A stretch of DNA of 6,930 nucleotides from Bacteroidales bacterium (GTDB lineage: Bacteria > Bacteroidota > Bacteroidia > Bacteroidales > SMBSF39), in contig JAIOSH010000109.1 in assembly GCA_021107685.1 (NCBI GenBank), positions 1-6,930 on the forward strand. The letters run 5' to 3'. Below are positions 6,456-6,930 of the stretch, piece by piece. The notes below the pieces were generated by a model that saw only the letters and a list, made by a program, of their open reading frames with translations, made no database searches and was not told the origin of the DNA. The position numbers and the translations under genes were made by a program. The number at the start of each line of letters is the position of its first letter. Position 1 is the first letter of the stretch.

Positions 6456-6768
6456 ATGGATATAGCAATTTCAAAAAATAATATTCCTAATCAGATTAAC
6501 AAAAGAACGTTGGCATCATATATCAACAGGACACCCTGAAATTGCAGATTATTATTTCGAAATACTAGACACGATTGAAAATCCAAAAATTATTTATGAA
6601 GGTAATCTTGGTGGATTAATTGCAACTAGTGTAAAACTTGAACAGGCAAATAAGTTTATTGTTGTGATTTATAAAGAGGTTAGTTTAGAAGATGGATTTA
6701 TTATAACTGCTTATCTTTCAAATAAAGAACAAAAATTTGATAAAAAACAAATATTATGGAAACAATAG
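6456..6768 (+). pseudogene. Frameshifted PBECR-type (barnase/EndoU/colicin/RelE-like) nuclease toxin candidate
   Basis: From ATG 6456 the frame reads MDIAISKN and soon hits a stop. One base later, the +1 frame is open from 6466 to TAG at 6766 and encodes IRLTKERWHHISTGHPEI, then DTIENPKIIYEG and IVVIYKEVSLEDGFIITAYL. The RWxHI..GHPE and NPKII motifs and the terminal strand pattern resemble small phage/TA nucleases of the PBECR class. That frame has no ATG, GTG or TTG before the conserved core. Removing one A from the A6 run at 6473-6478 would join the ATG to the core as MDIAISKIIFLIRLTKERW. The gene is therefore either broken, misread in a homopolymer, or expressed by +1 slippage. The downstream DUF2283 gene overlaps its 3' end by 13 bases, as in a toxin–antitoxin pair. 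The family name is my recognition, not a search result. Confidence 0.65.
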
Positions 6769-6930
6769 CAGCAAATGAGATAAAATCAATATTACCGTAT
6801 TTTATGAAACATAAGAATGTTTGGACAAATTATGACCAAGAAGCGGATACTTTATATATGCATTTTAAAAAACCTAGCCATGCAGATCATTCTGAAATGA
6901 CAGAAGATGAAATAATTATCCGTTATGAGA
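6756..6930 (+). CDS. DUF2283 domain protein, partial (possible antitoxin)
   Basis: The gene starts at ATG 6756, inside the end of the nuclease-like gene, and runs off the right edge; 58 codons are visible. After a helical N-terminal stretch (METIAANEIKSILPYFMKHK), the sequence WTNYDQEADTLYMHF, then SEMTEDEIIIRYE, matches the start of DUF2283. The family signature is a YDxEADxLYI strand followed by an acidic turn and a second strand (IIIRYD). DUF2283 proteins are small and often lie directly after small toxin or nuclease genes. The overlap here fits an antitoxin or immunity role for the neighbour, but that is inference from position. Met17 (FMKHKN) is a second possible start; the first is favoured by the overlap. 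Confidence 0.8.
   Translation, partial: METIAANEIKSILPYFMKHKNVWTNYDQEADTLYMHFKKPSHADHSEMTEDEIIIRYE

Overview
The window is AT-rich with long A/T intergenic runs, few recognisable Shine-Dalgarno sites, and proteins of Bacteroidota type (QueE and IlvE of that lineage's style, a TPR–SpoIIE phosphatase with a periplasmic sensor, and a possible TAnnTTTG -7 element). It most likely comes from an uncultured or environmental Bacteroidota bacterium, perhaps Bacteroidales-like. This assignment is by eye, not by database comparison.

Layout. Positions 1-164 hold a nested inverted repeat and no gene. On the minus strand, ilvE (1820-792, branched-chain aminotransferase) is followed directly by queE (791-165, 7-carboxy-7-deazaguanine synthase). 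The two share a frame and are separated only by the ilvE stop codon. Positions 1879-2057 hold a decayed C-terminal piece of a VapC-type PIN toxin. A four-gene minus-strand cluster (5809 down to 2079) follows: a signal peptide–TPR–TM–SpoIIE/PP2C phosphatase, a SiaB-family GHKL-like kinase, a SiaC-family (DUF1987) protein, and a small coiled-coil protein with two membrane segments. On the plus strand are a small all-helical, possibly TerB-like protein (5905-6339) and a strong AT-only hairpin terminator. Next come a GC-richer non-coding patch, a frameshifted RNase-like (PBECR-type) toxin gene, and an overlapping DUF2283 gene that runs off the right edge.

How the genes work together. The central cluster matches the phosphatase/kinase/switch-protein core of the Pseudomonas SiaABCD pathway. 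There, SiaB phosphorylates SiaC on Thr68, SiaA removes the phosphate, and unmodified SiaC activates the diguanylate cyclase SiaD. The residue at position 68 of the SiaC homologue here is also Thr, in an N-T-S-S-S-K context. No GGDEF enzyme is present. Its place, overlapping the siaC stop, is taken by the coiled-coil/two-TM protein, which is the best candidate for a different output partner. This is the most interesting feature of the window.
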